In this document: piece by piece, positions 18,916 through 28,246 of the stretch | Layout: each line of letters begins with the position of its first letter | Numbering within the stretch: position 1 is the stretch's first letter | Source of the DNA: MPNP01 sp963668325 | GTDB taxonomy: Bacteria; Pseudomonadota; Alphaproteobacteria; Rhodobacterales; Rhodobacteraceae | Direction of reading: 5' to 3' | DNA length: 64,000 bases | NCBI GenBank assembly: GCA_963668325.1 | Contig: OY764222.1 | Span: forward strand, 2,542,001-2,606,000 | The notes under the pieces: model-generated | Told to the model about the DNA's origin: nothing | Seen by the model: the letters and a program-made list of their open reading frames with translations, nothing else | Database searches by the model: none | Position numbers and translations under genes: made by a program

Positions 18916-19002
18916 ATGGATGATTCTTTGGAAAGAAATACCAAAGAGTGCAGATACGGCTTGAAGATTTTGCCAGGGGAATATAACTCATCTGTTGGTT
19001 AG
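18916..19002 (+). CDS. possible 28-residue small protein
   Basis: A short frame starting MDDSLERNTKE has a perfect GGAGG ribosome site (18905-18909) six bases upstream of the ATG and ends 23 bases before tRNA-Gln. It resembles nothing I know. The ribosome site is its only support. The rest of 18625-19025 holds an inverted repeat TACCAC/GTGGTA (18795-18812) and nothing else recognisable. Confidence 0.25.
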   Translation: MDDSLERNTKECRYGLKILPGEYNSSVG

Positions 19003-19025
19003 AATTGATTGCCCACCAAAGATAT

Positions 19026-19100
19026 TGGGGTGTAGCCAAGCGGTAAGGCAGCGGGTTTTGATCCCGTCACGCGTAGGTTCGAATCCTACCACCCCAGCCA
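19026..19100 (+). tRNA. tRNA-Gln (anticodon TTG)
   Basis: A complete cloverleaf: acceptor TGGGGTG (19026-19032) pairs with CACCCCA (19090-19096), the D arm has GCC/GGC, the anticodon stem GCGGG/CCCGT encloses loop TTTTGAT with anticodon TTG, and the T arm is GTAGG-TTCGAAT-CCTAC. Discriminator G and CCA (19098-19100) are encoded. A weak hairpin GCCAAT (19097-19102)/ATTGGC (19116-19121) followed by TTT may help end transcription. Confidence 0.95.
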
Positions 19101-19125
19101 ATTCCCAATAATTAGATTGGCTTTG

Positions 19126-19956
19126 CTAGCCTATTTGCTTTCCATAAATTTCAGGAATAAATGTTTGATAATCCATGGGAGGTCTAATGTATCCCTGGGA
19201 TGCGGTCCTTTTCGGTAACTCAATAGCTTTCGGGGTAAGGTCCTCATAAGGAATCAACGACAAGAAATGATTAATGCAATTCAACCTGGCATGTTTCTTT
19301 ATATCTGCATTGACTACATACCAAGGTGATTGTTTAGTATCGGTATGTGCAAACATAACATCCTTGGCCTTTGAATACTCTTCCCATTTAGTTCGAGACT
19401 CTAGATCCATGGGGGATAATTTCCATCGCTTGTGTGGCTCTTTCAGCCGACTTTGAAACCTCTTTTCCTGTTCTTCATCAGATATGGAAAACCAGTACTT
19501 TATCAAAATGATTCCTGATCGAATCAACATCCGTTCAAATTCTGGACATGACCGCAGGAATTCCTGGTATTCCTCATCCGTACAAAAGTTCATTACCTTT
19601 TCTACACCAGCCCGATTGTACCAACTTCGATCAAATAGAACGATCTCACCTGCGGCGGGGAAATAATTGCAGTATTTTTGAAAGTACCATTGGGTTTTTT
19701 CTCTTTCCGTTGGAACAGGCAAAGCAACAACTCTTACCCAACGAGGATTAAGGTGCTGGGTAATCCGCTTGATAACCCCACCCTTTCCAGCTGCATCTCT
19801 TCCCTCAAAAATCACAACAACCTTAAGCTTCTTGAATTTTATCCATTCACCCAACTTAATTAATTCCAATTGTAGTCGATATAACTCCTTCTCATATTTG
19901 GATGTTGCGATTTTTCTTTTGGGTTCGATATTTGAATTATTTGTTAAGTTGTCCAT
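19126..19956 (-). CDS. ppk2: polyphosphate kinase 2
   Basis: A 276-residue single-domain PPK2 enzyme that transfers phosphate between polyphosphate and nucleoside di- or monophosphates. The Walker A motif FEGRDAAGKGG lies near residue 50, the lid residues TEREKTQWYFQ near 84, and the Walker B region VLFDRSWYNRAG near 112. The arginine-rich lid segment RFQSRLKEPHKRWKLS lies near 170. All are typical of class I single-domain enzymes. It converges on tRNA-Gln; the 280 bases upstream (19957-20236) are gene-free and presumably hold its promoter. Confidence 0.93.
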   Translation of the reverse strand: MDNLTNNSNIEPKRKIATSKYEKELYRLQLELIKLGEWIKFKKLKVVVIFEGRDAAGKGGVIKRITQHLNPRWVRVVALPVPTEREKTQWYFQKYCNYFPAAGEIVLFDRSWYNRAGVEKVMNFCTDEEYQEFLRSCPEFERMLIRSGIILIKYWFSISDEEQEKRFQSRLKEPHKRWKLSPMDLESRTKWEEYSKAKDVMFAHTDTKQSPWYVVNADIKKHARLNCINHFLSLIPYEDLTPKAIELPKRTASQGYIRPPMDYQTFIPEIYGKQIG

Positions 19957-20236
19957 TGCAGTGCCCCTTCACGCCCTGTTTGTAGGCGAACTTTGGTTCA
20001 TATTGTAAGAAAAAAACAAGCTATTGTCTTTAATTTTCTGAATTTACTACTTCATGGCATTCATTTTACCCGTTTTGGCTTTGTAAATGTTGAAAAGGCT
20101 AAGAGAGTTGAAGCCATTATGTTTAAAATGAAAATACCACGCCAAATCAATCACCATGCAATCTTGTTCCCAAAAACAGGAAGTGTGGATAACATAAAAT
20201 CAATCCTCTAGCTGGATAGGCTGGCTGGCAATCGGT

Positions 20237-20629
20237 TTATTTCATTGCTACTGCTTCAATCTCAATTTTGAATTCTGGTTTGGAAAATCCAGCCACAATC
20301 AGCAATGTTGAAGTAGGTGGAACCTTAAGGTCATTGATCCACTTGTCTCTGATTTTCATATAAGGCTCTAGGAACTTTCGCTTGGTGACAAAGGTGTTGA
20401 TTTTGACAACATCTGATTTTTTCATACCACATTCACCAAGTATTGCTTCAATATTAGTAAAACAAAATTCGGCTTGCCCTTTGATGGATTTCGGAATGAC
20501 ACCATCCTTGGATATGCCTAACTGGCCGGATATCAACAATTGATTGGAAACGCCACTTAACCACAACCCGTGTGAATAATCTGCAAAGGGTTTAATTATA
20601 CTGCTCGGATTAATGCTAGTCTTCTCCAT
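20237..20629 (-). CDS. RidA/YjgF-family imine deaminase
   Basis: A 130-residue protein of the RidA superfamily, which hydrolyses reactive enamines/imines; some members are 2-aminomuconate deaminases. The C-terminal PPTSTLLIVAGFSKPEFKIE holds the family's conserved arginine-equivalent region, though with S-T-L-L in place of the usual R-x-x-v, so the archetypal catalytic arginine appears to be missing. It lies 21 bases after the hydratase gene on the same strand, so the two are probably co-transcribed. Pairing of a RidA protein with a 2-keto-4-pentenoate-hydratase-like enzyme recalls the 2-aminomuconate branch of aromatic meta-cleavage; that is inference. Confidence 0.8.
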   Translation of the reverse strand: MEKTSINPSSIIKPFADYSHGLWLSGVSNQLLISGQLGISKDGVIPKSIKGQAEFCFTNIEAILGECGMKKSDVVKINTFVTKRKFLEPYMKIRDKWINDLKVPPTSTLLIVAGFSKPEFKIEIEAVAMK

Positions 20630-20650
20630 TGGAATTTCCCCTTCTCAATT

Positions 20651-21448
20651 TCAAACCATTTCAACTTCAATTTTACCCATCGTACCCCATGCAGCTTTGA
20701 TGGTTGAACCTTTCTCAAGAGGTATGGGTTTTATTGGTGATCCGGTCATGATTAAATTATTTTTCTTAAGTTGACCCCAAAATTGACTCAATTTTGATAA
20801 ACGATTGTTGAGCCAGACAACTGAATTGGCCGGATTGCCGAGCACATCAGAAACTTTGGCTTTATAATCCTGATCGTCTACTTTCAGGGTGACTTCGGTT
20901 TCCTCAAAATCGAATTCGTCAGGTGCAAAACCTGGTTCAGAAATCAAAATCCTTGAAGCCCCAACATTGTCAGCTACCACATTGTTTATGCCTGAACTTA
21001 ATCCAACTCTGCTTTCAACAAATTCCAGTGCCAAGTATATTTTGCTTGTCCTAGCTAGAACCTCTTCAACAGATACTTCAGCCCCATCAATCCCTTCAGC
21101 TAGTTCAAAACAAATTTCCGGCTCTACAAGAATTGTTGCTGTACCAAGTATTGGTATTTGATTTTGGTTTGTTAATTTCATGCTTTTGGTTAGAAAACCA
21201 AACTCAGGTTCGTTTATACCTTGGGATTTTTGGACTACCTGGGAAGTAAATCCCACTTTGTAACCCAACCTCTCATCTCCATCCTCAAGATAAAGGTCCA
21301 ATAATTTCCGTCTGATTGATTCGCCATCTGCCAAATTTATCTTAACCTTGTTGCCAGGTGGGGTTATCCGGGCGTTTGATCTTATACCTTTGGTATAAAT
21401 TTCTTCTGCTATAAACTTCTGAGAATCACTCGTTAGATAGGGAATCAT
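20651..21448 (-). CDS. 2-keto-4-pentenoate hydratase/decarboxylase family protein
   Basis: A 265-residue member of the MhpD/DmpH branch of the fumarylacetoacetase fold. The GYKVGFTSQVVQ region near 57, the acidic metal site VEPEICFEL near 108, and the C-terminal NLIMTGSPIKPIPLEKG segment are family features. Members hydrate 2-oxopent-4-enoate or decarboxylate 4-oxalocrotonate with Mg2+ at the end of ring-cleavage pathways. It is the first gene of a two-gene minus-strand unit with the RidA protein and divergent from the ABC importer, which suggests both belong to one catabolic locus. Exact substrate unknown. Confidence 0.82.
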   Translation of the reverse strand: MIPYLTSDSQKFIAEEIYTKGIRSNARITPPGNKVKINLADGESIRRKLLDLYLEDGDERLGYKVGFTSQVVQKSQGINEPEFGFLTKSMKLTNQNQIPILGTATILVEPEICFELAEGIDGAEVSVEEVLARTSKIYLALEFVESRVGLSSGINNVVADNVGASRILISEPGFAPDEFDFEETEVTLKVDDQDYKAKVSDVLGNPANSVVWLNNRLSKLSQFWGQLKKNNLIMTGSPIKPIPLEKGSTIKAAWGTMGKIEVEMV

Positions 21449-21651
21449 AAAGGTCTCCTAATCCCTGAAAAAAACTTTGTAATAAGATACCAAAACTGTC
21501 GAAATGAAGGTTAGAGGAAATTGTTTATCCACATATTTTTTTCTGGAATGTTTTTTTTAGTTGCAAGTTTCCAGGTTACCAGTACAAAATTAATAGGGAA
21601 TTCAAAGCTTTTTTGAACTCGTATTTACAACACCCAATTAAGGAAAATTCG

Positions 21652-22641
21652 ATGCGATTTTTGTGTTCCCTAATTTTAATCATTCCTTTTTTTGTCTCAA
21701 CTGCGCACTCTGCAGAACTTGAAAAAGTCACCTTTGGGACAAACTGGCTGGCGCAAGCCGAGCATGGTGGTTTCTACCAGTCTGTGGCCGATGGCACTTA
21801 TGCAGAATGCGGACTGGATGTAACCATTTTACCCGGTGGCCCACAAGTTAATAATCGTGCCCTGATGCTGGCAGGAAAAATGCAGTTTCACATGGGTGGA
21901 GACCTAAATCAGGCCTTCAATTCAGTAGAACAAGGAATTCCAGTTGTATCTGTAGCTGCGATTTTCCAAAAACATCCACAAGTGATTCTTGCCCACCCCG
22001 GCAAAGCTGAAACATTTGAAGATCTTAAAAACTTAACTCTCTTGATCGGTGATAATGGATTCAGATCCTATTATCCCTGGATGAAGGCTCAATATGGCTT
22101 TACTGATGAGCAGCGAATACCATACACATTTAATCCCGCTCCCTTTCTGGCAGACGAAAACTTGGGGATGCAAGGCTATTTGTCCTCTGAACCTTACGTT
22201 ATCGAAAAGGAAGGTGGCTTTACACCTGACGTATTTTTGATTGCCGATGCTGGGTATTCAACCTATGCAACCACGATTGAAACCATGGCCGACACTATCG
22301 CGAACAAGCCTGAAGTAGTCCAGTGCTTTGTTGATGGTTCAATTAAGGGATGGTATAACTATCTCTATAATGATCGCTCGGCAGCGGATGAATTGATCAA
22401 GGCGGATAATCCTGAAATGTCCGATGACAAAATAGCCTATGCAATAAGCAAGATGCTGGAACGTGGAATTGTTGATTCAGGCGATGCCCTGGAGATGGGA
22501 ATTGGAGCATTGACCCAAGAGAAAGCTGCTGATTTCTTCAACAAGATGGTTGATGCTGGTGTTTTATCAGCTGACATAGAATTCACCAAGGCCTTCAACA
22601 CTGACTTTGTTAACAAGGGCGTTGGAATGGACCTTAAGTAG
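21652..22641 (+). CDS. NMT1/THI5-like ABC substrate-binding protein
   Basis: A 329-residue periplasmic solute-binding protein of the SsuA/THI5-like fold. The ATG at 21652, with AAGGA eight bases upstream, starts directly with a signal peptide (MRFLCSLILIIPFFVSTAHSA, cleavage near 21), so the TTG at 21613 is not the start. The mature part has the fold's opening FGTNWLAQAEHGGFYQSVADG and the GGPQVNN motif near 62. Relatives bind pyrimidine or thiamine precursors, nitriles, or sulfonates. ATPase and permease genes follow, giving a complete importer. I saw no TPP riboswitch upstream, which argues against a thiamine-precursor role. Confidence 0.9.
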   Translation: MRFLCSLILIIPFFVSTAHSAELEKVTFGTNWLAQAEHGGFYQSVADGTYAECGLDVTILPGGPQVNNRALMLAGKMQFHMGGDLNQAFNSVEQGIPVVSVAAIFQKHPQVILAHPGKAETFEDLKNLTLLIGDNGFRSYYPWMKAQYGFTDEQRIPYTFNPAPFLADENLGMQGYLSSEPYVIEKEGGFTPDVFLIADAGYSTYATTIETMADTIANKPEVVQCFVDGSIKGWYNYLYNDRSAADELIKADNPEMSDDKIAYAISKMLERGIVDSGDALEMGIGALTQEKAADFFNKMVDAGVLSADIEFTKAFNTDFVNKGVGMDLK

Positions 22642-22720
22642 ACGTGAACCAAAATCTGGTAAAGGGGTATGATTCATACCCTTTTACGGACAATGACATC
22701 TACATTAAACGTGAAATAAA

Positions 22721-23485
22721 TTGAGTAACAATTCAAGACCTCTCCTGCTGGAATTGCAGAAGGTGGGAAAGACCTTTTCTGAAGATATTGTTGCCCTAAA
22801 GGATATGGACTTGAGGGTCCATTCAGGTGATTTTATTAGCCTGTTGGGCCCTTCTGGCTGTGGAAAGTCTACGGCATTAAGGATAATTGCCGGTTTAACC
22901 ATGCCTACATTGGGCAAAGTAGACTGGAAAGTAAATCACGGCAGTGGTTCTATAGGAGTTGTGTTCCAGGAAGCCACTCTTATGCCTTGGGCTACGGTTG
23001 AAAAAAATGTCTGGCTACCCTTCCGGCTTCAGAGCAAGTCGTTCAAGGAGAAAAGGGATGAAATCGCCCTTAGCTTGGAATTGGTAGGGTTGAAGGAATT
23101 CTCCAAAAGTTATCCACGAGAACTTTCAGGTGGCATGAAAATGAGAGTGTCTATTGCCAGGGCATTGGTGACAGACCCCAAGGTTATTTTGATGGATGAG
23201 CCCTTTGCAGCACTTGATGAAATAACCAGGTTTAAATTGAATAATGACTTACTGGCCCTCCGTGAAACAATTGGTTGTACCATAATTTTTGTAACCCACT
23301 CAGTTTTTGAAAGTGTCTTTTTATCTGATCGAATTGCTGTCATGGCAGCAAGACCAGGTCGTGTTATTCAGGAACTGGCTGTTGAAGAGCCCTACCCCCG
23401 TGGTGAAGCCTTCCGAACTTCGGCAGTTTACGGAAATATCTGTAGAGAGACCTCCGATGCCCTAAGATTGTCAATGGAAAATTAA
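22721..23485 (+). CDS. ABC importer ATP-binding protein (SsuB/TauB type)
   Basis: A 254-residue nucleotide-binding subunit. Walker A GPSGCGKST lies near 43, the Q-loop FQEATLMPW near 86, the signature LSGGMKMRVSIARAL near 134, Walker B VILMDEPFAALDE near 156 and the H-switch THS near 193. Subunits of this type energise nitrate, sulfonate and pyrimidine-precursor importers. The TTG at 22721 is the apparent start. It abuts the permease gene with no gap (23485/23486), so the two are co-translated. Confidence 0.92.
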   Translation: MSNNSRPLLLELQKVGKTFSEDIVALKDMDLRVHSGDFISLLGPSGCGKSTALRIIAGLTMPTLGKVDWKVNHGSGSIGVVFQEATLMPWATVEKNVWLPFRLQSKSFKEKRDEIALSLELVGLKEFSKSYPRELSGGMKMRVSIARALVTDPKVILMDEPFAALDEITRFKLNNDLLALRETIGCTIIFVTHSVFESVFLSDRIAVMAARPGRVIQELAVEEPYPRGEAFRTSAVYGNICRETSDALRLSMEN

Positions 23486-24376
23486 ATGGCTAATACAAAC
23501 ATCAACGTTGATTCCATGAATCAAACAACCAATGAATTGGCCTCGACCAAGGTTGTTGACAAGAATGAATTACAGAAGAAGCGCAAAGAACGGGCTGAAA
23601 AAATTGGTAAATGGGTTATGCCCTTTATCGTTTTTGTCATCACTGTCTGGTTTTGGGACTTCATAGTTCGTTCAAACGAAATTCCCCACTACATTTTACC
23701 CGGGCCTGGCTTGGTTGTTTCTACCTTGATCCAGGATATGGGGATTTTGTTAAGTGCCCTGAAAATTACCCTTCAAATTACTCTGATGGCACTGGCTGTG
23801 GCTGTAATTGGAGGCGTTGGCTTGGCTATTCTGTTTACGCAATCCAAATTTGTTGAAATTTCCTTTTTTCCCTATGCGGTGATTCTTCAAGTAACCCCCA
23901 TTATTTCCATAGCCCCGTTAATATTCATTTATGTAGACAACAGAACGGTAGGGCTTCTCCTTTGCGCCTGGATCGTTGCCTTTTTTCCTGTTTTATCAAA
24001 CACAACACTTGGTCTCAATTCGGTTGATCACAATCTCAAGGACCTCTTTAAAATCTATGAAGCCAACAGGTGGCAGAAATTACTCCATCTGCAAATACCT
24101 TCGGCCCTACCCTATTTTCTAGGGGGTCTTAGAATAGCCGGTGGACTAGCCTTGATTGGCGCAGTTGTAGCTGAATACGTAGCTGGAACGGGGGGAATTG
24201 GTTCTGGTTTGGCCTATACCATTTTGGAAGCAGGGTATAGGCTAAATATTCCAAGAATGTTTGCAGCCTTACTGTTAATTGCGGGTACAGGGGTGCTGAT
24301 TTTTGTTCTTCTTTCTTACCTTTCTCACCTTCTTTTGCATAAATGGCATGAAAGCGCACTTGAGAAGGAAACCTAG
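23486..24376 (+). CDS. ABC importer permease (SsuC/TauC type)
   Basis: A 296-residue inner-membrane permease with a basic cytoplasmic N-terminus (about 50 residues) and six hydrophobic segments. The EAA coupling region is visible near 190-215, with the nearby LRIAGGLALIGAVVAEY motif of this transporter class. It pairs with the ATPase directly upstream. Its stop overlaps by one base the GTG start of the amidohydrolase, tying uptake to degradation of the imported compound. Confidence 0.92.
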   Translation: MANTNINVDSMNQTTNELASTKVVDKNELQKKRKERAEKIGKWVMPFIVFVITVWFWDFIVRSNEIPHYILPGPGLVVSTLIQDMGILLSALKITLQITLMALAVAVIGGVGLAILFTQSKFVEISFFPYAVILQVTPIISIAPLIFIYVDNRTVGLLLCAWIVAFFPVLSNTTLGLNSVDHNLKDLFKIYEANRWQKLLHLQIPSALPYFLGGLRIAGGLALIGAVVAEYVAGTGGIGSGLAYTILEAGYRLNIPRMFAALLLIAGTGVLIFVLLSYLSHLLLHKWHESALEKET

Positions 24377-25644
24377 TGGATTTCTTACAACTTCCTGAGG
24401 GCAGTAATTGGACTCTCAATAATGTTGGAATTCCAGAAATATTGTCTGATGGGCAGTTAATTTTTAGAAATGGCTCACTCTCGGTTAAAAACGGGAATAT
24501 CAGTTCTGAATCCTCAACTCCAACAGTTGATGCACAAGGGGGAATAATATTCCCACTGTTCGTGGATATGCATACTCACCTTGATAAGGGACATATTTGG
24601 CCTCGGTCTCCAAATCCAGATGGAACATTTGAAGGAGCACTTAACACCGTTTTTGAAGATCGAAGAGGAAACTGGAAAGCTGATGATGTCAGGTCCAGGA
24701 TGGATTTTGCCCTGAGATGTGCTTTTGCCCATGGCACCAGAGCAATAAGAACCCATCTTGATTCGGCATCACCTCAACATAGGATTTCTTGGCCTGTGTT
24801 CCGTGAGGTAAGAGAAGAATGGAGAAATCGAATCGAACTACAGGCAGTTACTATTCTTGGCATGGATATGGTTTCCGATGACCAGCCCTTTTTGGAAATA
24901 GCTGATATGGCTTCTTCCAGTAACGGATTGCTTGGTTGTGTAACCTATCCCTGCCCTGATCTGATTGAAAGATTAAGAACATTTTTACGAATTGCCCAGA
25001 AGAGACAAATGGCAGTGGATTTTCATACCGATGAAACCAAGGATATTTCTTCTAATTCGTTAAAGGAAATTGCTCGTGTTGTTTTGGAATCCGGGTTTGA
25101 ATTACCGGTGACAGTTGGGCATTGCTGTTCACTTTCCCAACAGAACAATGATGAAGTTGAGGAAACATTAGATCTGGTTGCTGAGGCAGGAATTAATGTT
25201 GTTTCCCTCCCCTTGTGTAACATGTATCTTCAGGATAGGAATTCTGGTATCACTCCAAGATGGCGAGGAGTAACCTTGGTACATGAAATGGTGCAGAGGG
25301 GAATTAAAGTTTGTTTTGCTTCTGACAATACCAGGGATCCATTTTATGCTTACGGTGATTTGGACATGGTTGAGGTAATGAGGGAAGCCACCAGGATTTG
25401 TCATCTGGATCATTCCTCTTTCCCATGGTTTGAATCCTTTAATGAAACACCAGCCAAGGTTTGCGGTTTTGAAACTAGGCCGTTGGAAGCTGAAAACCCT
25501 GCTGATTTTGTCCTTTTTAAAGCAAGAAACCTGAGCGAGTTCTTTTCGCGTCCCCAAATGGATCGGGTTGTGGTCAGAAATGGCCAACAAATTGATCGCA
25601 AATTACCTGATTATGCTGAGCTTGATTCCCTTATGGAGGTATAA
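24376..25644 (+). CDS. cytosine-deaminase-like amidohydrolase
   Basis: A 422-residue metal-dependent amidohydrolase resembling CodA and related N-acyl or N-heterocycle deaminases. The metal ligands appear in order: DMHTHLDKGH near 59, DFHTDE near 216, VGHCCSLSQ near 250 and the catalytic aspartate in FASDNTRDPFYAYGDLDM near 316. The DNxRDPFxxxGxxDM segment is a CodA hallmark. It would deaminate or open a nitrogen ring. It starts with GTG overlapping the permease stop and ends overlapping the FAD oxidase start by one base, so it is firmly inside the operon. Confidence 0.85.
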   Translation: MDFLQLPEGSNWTLNNVGIPEILSDGQLIFRNGSLSVKNGNISSESSTPTVDAQGGIIFPLFVDMHTHLDKGHIWPRSPNPDGTFEGALNTVFEDRRGNWKADDVRSRMDFALRCAFAHGTRAIRTHLDSASPQHRISWPVFREVREEWRNRIELQAVTILGMDMVSDDQPFLEIADMASSSNGLLGCVTYPCPDLIERLRTFLRIAQKRQMAVDFHTDETKDISSNSLKEIARVVLESGFELPVTVGHCCSLSQQNNDEVEETLDLVAEAGINVVSLPLCNMYLQDRNSGITPRWRGVTLVHEMVQRGIKVCFASDNTRDPFYAYGDLDMVEVMREATRICHLDHSSFPWFESFNETPAKVCGFETRPLEAENPADFVLFKARNLSEFFSRPQMDRVVVRNGQQIDRKLPDYAELDSLMEV

Positions 25645-27041
25645 TGAACAAGAATATACAAGCTGCCAAAGATGAATTGATTCGGTTTGAACTGATTGAT
25701 TCTGGCTCTGCCTTATCGGCCAAAAGCAGGGATTTCTTCTGGTATTCCCCAGTTTTGAAAGATCACCTGGATCATATCATAGCTGATTTTTCGGTCTCGC
25801 CAAAAAACCAGGATGAAGTCGTTCAGATTCTTAAAATTTGCTATAAATACAATATTCCTGTCACGGTAAGGGGCTCTGGAACAGGAAATTATGGCCAGGC
25901 AATGCCCTTGGCCGGTGGGTGTATTATCCATATGAACCAAATGGCCAGGGTCAAGGAAATTCACCCGGGAAGGGTCATTGTTGAACCAGGATGTTTACTC
26001 AAGGATTTAGATTTTGCCTGTAAAGAGGACTCAGGCCAGGAAATCAGAATGTTTTCTTCAACTTGGGCTACTGCATCTATTGGTGGATTTATCGCAGGTG
26101 GGTCTGGAGGCGTGGGATCCTGTAAATGGGGACAACTCAGGGATATTGGAAACATTATCCGAATACGTGTGGTAACCATGGAGGAAAACCCCAGAGTATT
26201 AGATTTTACGGGTGAGGAGATTCCAAGAGTTTCTCATGCCTACGGAACCAATGGGGTCATTACCGAACTGGAAATGCCATTGGCCCCAGCATATGAATGG
26301 GTTGGTCTTTTTCTAGCCTTTGATGATTTCATGGAATCGGTCAGGTTTTCAGCTGACCTCGCCAATCAGGATGGCATTCTTATCAAATTGGCCACGCCAT
26401 TTGAAGCACCGATGTCCCATAAATATTTCCCCCGAATCAAACCTTATATTGCCGAGGATACCCATTTGGTAGCGATTATGGTTGCACCACATGCAATGGA
26501 TGCATTCCTGACCTTCACCGCAAGAAATAAAAACGCTGAAATCATCTATAGATCGGATAATTCCGATTGGCCTCGTAATCCCGGACCGGTTTTCGAATAT
26601 GCGTGGAATCATACGACCTTGAGGGCCTTAAGGATTGATCCAACAATTACCTACCTTCAGGTTCGTTACGGGTACCCAAACCACCTCGAACTTATTTCCA
26701 AGGTCAGAGAAGAGTTTGGAGAGGAAGTTCTACAACATTTGGAGGTCATTCGAGAAAACGGCAAGGTAATGTTTGCCGGCTTGCCTATTGTTCAATTCAC
26801 AACTGAAGAACGGTTAGATGAAATTGTAAGGATTCATGAGGAAATGGGATGCATGATCTTCAATCCTCACCGATACACCTTGGAGGAAGGTGGTCGGCAA
26901 ACCGTGGATACGAGGCAACTGGATTTCAAAAGGGAAGCAGACCCTAAGGGTCTCCTGAATCCTGGAAAAATGATTGCCTGGGACGACTCTGATTGGAAAT
27001 TCGAAAAAATGTATTCCTATCCTGGAATTCAAAGAGCTTAA
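25644..27041 (+). CDS. FAD-dependent oxidase/dehydrogenase (GlcD/VAO fold)
   Basis: A 465-residue flavoprotein with the PCMH-type FAD-binding domain: PVTVRGSGTGNYGQA near 73 binds the pyrophosphate and TASIGGFIAGGSGGVGS near 142 the flavin. The C-terminal cap ends GLLNPGKMIAW, typical of the glycolate oxidase/alkyl-DHAP synthase group. It probably oxidises a hydroxy- or amine-bearing intermediate of the pathway encoded around it. It lacks histidine in the usual covalent-flavin position as far as I can tell. Start and stop almost touch both neighbours (one-base overlap upstream, one-base gap downstream). Confidence 0.85.
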   Translation: MNKNIQAAKDELIRFELIDSGSALSAKSRDFFWYSPVLKDHLDHIIADFSVSPKNQDEVVQILKICYKYNIPVTVRGSGTGNYGQAMPLAGGCIIHMNQMARVKEIHPGRVIVEPGCLLKDLDFACKEDSGQEIRMFSSTWATASIGGFIAGGSGGVGSCKWGQLRDIGNIIRIRVVTMEENPRVLDFTGEEIPRVSHAYGTNGVITELEMPLAPAYEWVGLFLAFDDFMESVRFSADLANQDGILIKLATPFEAPMSHKYFPRIKPYIAEDTHLVAIMVAPHAMDAFLTFTARNKNAEIIYRSDNSDWPRNPGPVFEYAWNHTTLRALRIDPTITYLQVRYGYPNHLELISKVREEFGEEVLQHLEVIRENGKVMFAGLPIVQFTTEERLDEIVRIHEEMGCMIFNPHRYTLEEGGRQTVDTRQLDFKREADPKGLLNPGKMIAWDDSDWKFEKMYSYPGIQRA

Positions 27042-27042
27042 A

Positions 27043-27621
27043 ATGAAGGCTCTGGTTCTATTTGCCCATCCGGTACCTGAAAGCTTTTCTGCCTCCTTGC
27101 ATAAAGCTGTAGTTGAGGAACTCAACCAAAAGGGATGGGATGTTGATGATCTTGATCTGTATGGCGAGGGGTTTGATCCCATTCTTTCAGAGGCTGAAAG
27201 GAGAATGTATCACGATGAACCCGAAAATATTATACCAGTGCAATCTTATGTAGAACGACTGCAAAGGGCCGAAGCATTATTTTTGGTATTTCCAGTTTGG
27301 ATTTTCGGTTTTCCTGCCATTTTGAAAGGCTTCTTTGATCGTGTCTGTGTTCCTGGAGTTGCTTTCAAAATTAATGATGGCAAGCTATCTCCAAACCTTC
27401 AGAACATAAATACCCTGGTAGCCGTTACAACTTATGGAGGTACAAGGTTAAGAGCTTGGCTTGCGGGGGATCCTCCCAGAAAGGTTGTAACCCGTTCTGT
27501 CAGATTTTATAGCCAACCAAAAACACTCAAATACCTGGCTCTATATGATATGAATAGAGCCGATCAGACCAAGCGTACCAATTTTCTATCAACTGTTCGT
27601 AACGAAATAAAGAATCTCTGA
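27043..27621 (+). CDS. flavodoxin-fold NAD(P)H oxidoreductase (MdaB/KefF type), copy 1
   Basis: A 192-residue quinone-reductase-like flavoprotein. The ATG at 27043, just after the FAD oxidase stop, begins MKALVLFAHPVPESFSASLH, the FMN/FAD phosphate site of the family. FPVWIFGFPAILKGFFDRV near 84 and TTYGGT near 128 are the other two flavin-contacting loops. The family passes two electrons from NAD(P)H to quinones or other acceptors. It overlaps the second copy by one base. Tandem copies may form a heterodimer or serve consecutive steps. Confidence 0.85.
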   Translation: MKALVLFAHPVPESFSASLHKAVVEELNQKGWDVDDLDLYGEGFDPILSEAERRMYHDEPENIIPVQSYVERLQRAEALFLVFPVWIFGFPAILKGFFDRVCVPGVAFKINDGKLSPNLQNINTLVAVTTYGGTRLRAWLAGDPPRKVVTRSVRFYSQPKTLKYLALYDMNRADQTKRTNFLSTVRNEIKNL

Positions 27622-28214
27622 TGAAGGCTCTGGTCGTTTATTCTCATCCCAATCCCAATAGTTTCACTAGTGCTGTCAAAGACCAGGTTTTGGAAGTCCT
27701 GGGGGAGAAAGGATTCGAAAATCGCTTGACAGATTTATATGGCGAAAACTTCAATCCCATAATCGATAAGGATGAGTTGGAGACCTATCTAGATACGGAA
27801 TTTAACCAAAAGGGATTGGAGAACCATATCGAAAATTTGTTATGGTGTGATACCCTCATTTTTGTGTACCCTACCTGGTGGTATGGATTACCAGCCATGT
27901 TGAAAGGATGGTTGGACCGATGCTTCCTTCCCGGAGTTGCCTTTCATATGCCGGACGGCAAAGGGAAAATAAAACCCGGGCTCAAACATATCACTAGAGT
28001 TGGTCTATTTACTACTGCTGGTGCTACCTCATTGGTTACGTTTCTAATGGGAGCTCCCGGAAAAAGAACGATCCTACGAGCCGTCAAGAGTCTTTGCAAG
28101 TGGCCATGTAAAAAGGTATTTCTTGCCCACTATTCAATGGATACTTCCACACCTGAAAGTAGAAATCTCCATCTAAAACGAGTACGTAGTAATATGGTGA
28201 GGTTTCTGTCTTAA
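27621..28214 (+). CDS. flavodoxin-fold NAD(P)H oxidoreductase (MdaB/KefF type), copy 2
   Basis: A 197-residue paralogue of the preceding gene: same N-terminus (MKALVVYSHPNPNSFTSA), same YPTWWYGLPAMLKGWLDR loop near 82, and TTAGAT near 129. The two share the fold but differ clearly in sequence, so this is an old duplication rather than a recent one. The WWYGLPA loop is closer to the standard family consensus than that of copy 1. Part of the same operon. Confidence 0.85.
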   Translation: MKALVVYSHPNPNSFTSAVKDQVLEVLGEKGFENRLTDLYGENFNPIIDKDELETYLDTEFNQKGLENHIENLLWCDTLIFVYPTWWYGLPAMLKGWLDRCFLPGVAFHMPDGKGKIKPGLKHITRVGLFTTAGATSLVTFLMGAPGKRTILRAVKSLCKWPCKKVFLAHYSMDTSTPESRNLHLKRVRSNMVRFLS

Positions 28215-28246
28215 CCGAACTGAATCACACTTAAGGAAAATTAATC

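Noticed and set aside
21449..21651. Thiamine (TPP) riboswitch ahead of the THI5-like binding protein
   Set aside because: I could not find the conserved CTGAGA and related core motifs in the intergenic region.
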